NCBI GenBank assembly: GCA_947497895.1
Contig: CANMIL010000013.1
Location: forward strand, 38,493 to 102,492
DNA: 64,000 bases
Reading direction: 5' to 3'
Source of the DNA: an uncultured Tenacibaculum sp.
GTDB lineage: Bacteria > Bacteroidota > Bacteroidia > Flavobacteriales > Flavobacteriaceae
Shown here piece by piece: positions 61,754-64,000 of the stretch. The translations under genes were made by a program, and so were the position numbers. The first letter of the stretch is position 1. Each line of letters opens with the position of its first letter. The notes beneath the pieces were generated by a model. It had not been told where the DNA came from. It was given only the letters and a program-made list of their open reading frames with translations, and ran no database searches.

Positions 61754-63847
61754 TTATCCTTGAGCTTGAATTGCAGTTAATATTACAGTGTTGAATATAT
61801 CATCAATGGTACATCCTCTACTCAAATCATTTACAGGTTTGTTCAACCCTTGTAACATTGGTCCAATAGCCAAAGCTCCCGTTTCTCTTTGAACGGCTTT
61901 ATAAGTATTATTTCCAGTATTTAAATCAGGGAAAATTAAAACATTTGCCTGACCTGCCACTTCCGAATTAGGAAGTTTCTTTTTACCTACAGATGGATCC
62001 ACGGCAGCATCATACTGAATGGGTCCTTCCACTTTCAAGTCAGGTCTCTTTTCTTTTACAATCTCTGTAGCTCTTCTCACCACATCCACATCTTCACCCT
62101 TTCCAGATGCTCCGGAAGAATAGGATAATAATGCGATTTTAGGATCTATTCCAAATGCTATACTGGAATCCGCCGAAGAAATCGCGATTTCAGCCAGTTG
62201 CTCTGCTGTTGGATTTGGATTGATTGCGCAATCACCAAAAACCGAAACACGGTCCTCTAAACACATGAAAAAGATCGATGATACCACAGAGAAACCAGGT
62301 TTAGTTTTCACAAATTGTAATGCAGGTTTTATGGTGTGCTGAGTGGTATGAGCAGCTCCAGAAACCATTCCATCAGCTAAGCCTTTATAAACCATCATTG
62401 TTCCGAAATAAGAGACATCAGCCATTAAATCCTCAGCCATTGCCAAATTCAGACCTTTATGCTTTCTTAATTCATAAAGAGTCGTTGCAAAATCTTGGAA
62501 ATAATCTGATTCTATTGGGTTAATTACTGGAGTCTTTTCAAAATCAAAAGGGATATTCAATCTTTTAATCGAAGATTCTATATTTACCCTTTTTCCTAAT
62601 ATTGTAATGTCAACTAGATCTATTTTTTGAAGTTGAGAAGCTGCTGTTAATATACGATCGTCAGCCCCTTCCGGTAATACAATATGCTTTCTTTCCTGTT
62701 TAGCTCTCTGCAGAAGGTTATACTGAAACATTCTCGGTGTTAAAGCATTCGATTTTTTATAGCTAACTAATTTTTCCTTTAATGTTTCGAAATTAACATA
62801 TGTTTCAAACATATTTATAGACATCTTAATCTTGCTCTTATTATCAGCATAAATATGAGAACGAATTGTTCCTAATTTTGATGCCACACTAAAGGTACCT
62901 TCCTCGACCCATAATATTGGAACAATCTTCTCAAGTCCTTTAATCAGCCTTATTACCGAAGAACTTAAATCTATTCCCCCTGTTAAAATAATTCCTGCAA
63001 CGGAAGGGTAGTTACTTGATATATTAGCTTGTAATGTTCCTAATAGAATGTCAGATCTATCGGCGGGAGTAACCACAACACAGTCTTCCGTTAAGTGGTT
63101 TAAAAATTTAGATAGATGCATTGCTCCAACCTTAATTCCTCCAGTCGGATTATTTAAATATTCATCACCAAATAATACATTGGCATTAATTCCTTTTAAA
63201 AGCTCTTTTACCGAAGGATTATTTAATTTCTCATCGATTGGTATTGCATTAACCGATACAGATTTTGGTAAGTTGGCTCCAACCTCTTTTAAGATTATTG
63301 GGATATTCTTTTGTTGAACTTTATTAGCTACAACAGCAATCACTTCAACATCTTTATTCGTAAACGAGTCGTACGTTAAACGTAATCCTTGTATAAAATC
63401 TTCTAGACTCTTTCCAATTCCTCCAGATACAATTATTACAGGAACACCAAGATTCTTTGCTATAAACGTATTTAAATCCATTTCGATTATAGCAGCATGA
63501 TCAGAGAAATCTGTTCCTTCTATAACCACATAATCGAACTCCTCCTCTAATTTTTTATATTTTTCAATGATTCTATTGATAACTTCATCTTCTTCATCAT
63601 TATTTATTTTATTAACTAATTCTGAACGAGTAAAAGCATATGAATCTTCATAGCGGGTAGTAAGATTAAAGTGGGTTAAAACCGTATTGATGTGATTGTC
63701 TCTTTTTCCATTGACAGGATTATCAATTATGGGCCGAAAATAACCAACTTTAGGGTTATTTCTAAGCAGCAACTGCATTAATCCAAGGGTTAGCATAGAC
63801 TTCCCAGAATTAGCCTCTGTAGCTGCAATATATATTGCTTTATTCAT
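61754..63847 (-). CDS. pta: phosphate acetyltransferase, long form
   Basis: The 697-residue enzyme converts acetyl-CoA and phosphate to acetyl phosphate. The N-terminal P-loop domain (AATEANSGKSMLTLGLM) is dethiobiotin-synthetase-like, a DRTGG-type domain follows, and the C-terminal catalytic PTA domain (about 370-697) has VLPEGADDRILTAA, MVSGAAHTT and VFPDLNTGN-like motifs. Length fits the long class. TAAATTTG on minus at 63883-63876 is a possible -7 element. Confidence 0.96.
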   Translation of the reverse strand: MNKAIYIAATEANSGKSMLTLGLMQLLLRNNPKVGYFRPIIDNPVNGKRDNHINTVLTHFNLTTRYEDSYAFTRSELVNKINNDEEDEVINRIIEKYKKLEEEFDYVVIEGTDFSDHAAIIEMDLNTFIAKNLGVPVIIVSGGIGKSLEDFIQGLRLTYDSFTNKDVEVIAVVANKVQQKNIPIILKEVGANLPKSVSVNAIPIDEKLNNPSVKELLKGINANVLFGDEYLNNPTGGIKVGAMHLSKFLNHLTEDCVVVTPADRSDILLGTLQANISSNYPSVAGIILTGGIDLSSSVIRLIKGLEKIVPILWVEEGTFSVASKLGTIRSHIYADNKSKIKMSINMFETYVNFETLKEKLVSYKKSNALTPRMFQYNLLQRAKQERKHIVLPEGADDRILTAASQLQKIDLVDITILGKRVNIESSIKRLNIPFDFEKTPVINPIESDYFQDFATTLYELRKHKGLNLAMAEDLMADVSYFGTMMVYKGLADGMVSGAAHTTQHTIKPALQFVKTKPGFSVVSSIFFMCLEDRVSVFGDCAINPNPTAEQLAEIAISSADSSIAFGIDPKIALLSYSSGASGKGEDVDVVRRATEIVKEKRPDLKVEGPIQYDAAVDPSVGKKKLPNSEVAGQANVLIFPDLNTGNNTYKAVQRETGALAIGPMLQGLNKPVNDLSRGCTIDDIFNTVILTAIQAQG

Positions 63848-63902
63848 TATTTAAGAGATAGGTACTTTATTGGGGCAAATTTAATTTAAAATACGAGTAT
63901 AA

Positions 63903-63938
63903 AAAAACTCCTCATTACAAAGTAGTAATGAGGAGTTT
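63903..63938 (-). terminator. terminator of the rRNA operon
   Basis: The stem AAAACTCCTCATTAC/GTAATGAGGAGTTTT lies just beyond the 5S rRNA 3' end on minus. Confidence 0.8.
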
Positions 63939-63945
63939 TAAAAAG

Positions 63946-64000
63946 AAAGGCAACGACCTACTCTCCCACCAGTGGCAGTACCATCGGCGCTAATGGGCTT
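63946..64000 (-). rRNA. rrf: 5S ribosomal RNA, 3' part (cut by window edge)
   Basis: On minus, AAGCCCATTAGCGCCGATGG, then GTACTGCC, then GGTGGGAGAGTAGGTCG is the conserved 3' half of bacterial 5S rRNA. The 5' half and the rest of the operon lie outside the window; the exact 3' end is estimated. Confidence 0.9.

Noticed and set aside
1..64000. Insertion sequences, prophage, integrase or defence genes
   Set aside because: None was seen. All long frames are explained by housekeeping, envelope or polysaccharide genes, and no terminal repeats or transposase motifs were found by eye.

Overview
This AT-rich window comes from a member of the Bacteroidota, most likely a marine Flavobacteriaceae (Tenacibaculum/Polaribacter-like; the genus is a guess). 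The evidence is the purH-mreBCD-mrdA-rodA arrangement, a PorT homologue of the type IX secretion pathway, a short housekeeping sigma factor without region 1.1, an archaeal/eukaryotic-type prolyl-tRNA synthetase, and Bacteroidota promoters of the form TTG-N19/20-TAnnTTTG in front of purH, proS and both tRNA-Glu genes.

Layout: 1-2300 holds the end of a GAF/free methionine sulfoxide reductase gene, a 41-codon ORF and purH. 2383-7888 is the rod-shape/elongasome operon mreB-mreC-mreD-mrdA-rodA. 7940-10627 (minus) is a tandem pair of membrane histidine-kinase-like proteins whose phosphoacceptor His is Asn in both. 10804-12972 (minus) has rpsT, two identical tRNA-Glu genes and proS. 13125-18294 (plus) carries a Trp-rich/Arg-Ser-rich lipoprotein, a FadL-like porin, an Nfu protein, ubiE/menG and porT. 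18295-18682 contains two tandem candidate small RNAs (minus). 18683-20296 (minus) is an MscS-type channel, a small unknown protein and an ECF-like sigma factor, divergent from rpoD (20544). rpe, a CBS protein and a Crp/Fnr regulator follow, then a possible Crp/Fnr-controlled noncoding RNA and tRNA-Arg.

24002-39911 (minus) is the division and cell wall cluster, read from the right: mraZ-rsmH-ftsL-ftsI-murE-mraY-murD-ftsW-murG-murC-ftsQ-ftsA-ftsZ, then yqeY. murF and ddl are not in it. The genes abut or overlap, and three AAAGTGG repeats at 10-bp spacing lie in front of mraZ. With the mre operon, this window encodes most of the peptidoglycan precursor, elongation and division machinery.

40482-45878 (plus) has a hydrolase, engB, an rluA-type synthase, an AlkB-type alkane monooxygenase, a fatty aldehyde dehydrogenase and a nitroreductase; a penicillin/AHL acylase-family gene lies opposite. 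48523-58235 (plus) is the most interesting region. It looks like a Pel-type exopolysaccharide locus rebuilt for Bacteroidota: PelF-like glycosyltransferase, PelG-like membrane protein, secreted GH114-type hydrolase, an unrecognised polytopic membrane protein, and a 1243-residue protein that appears to fuse a PelA-like deacetylase to PelB-like TPR and beta-barrel parts. No PelD (c-di-GMP receptor), PelE or PelC was recognised. A DegT-type sugar aminotransferase and galE follow, then ackA-pta (minus) and the 3' end of a 5S rRNA gene at the right edge.

All calls were made by reading the sequence; no database search was run.
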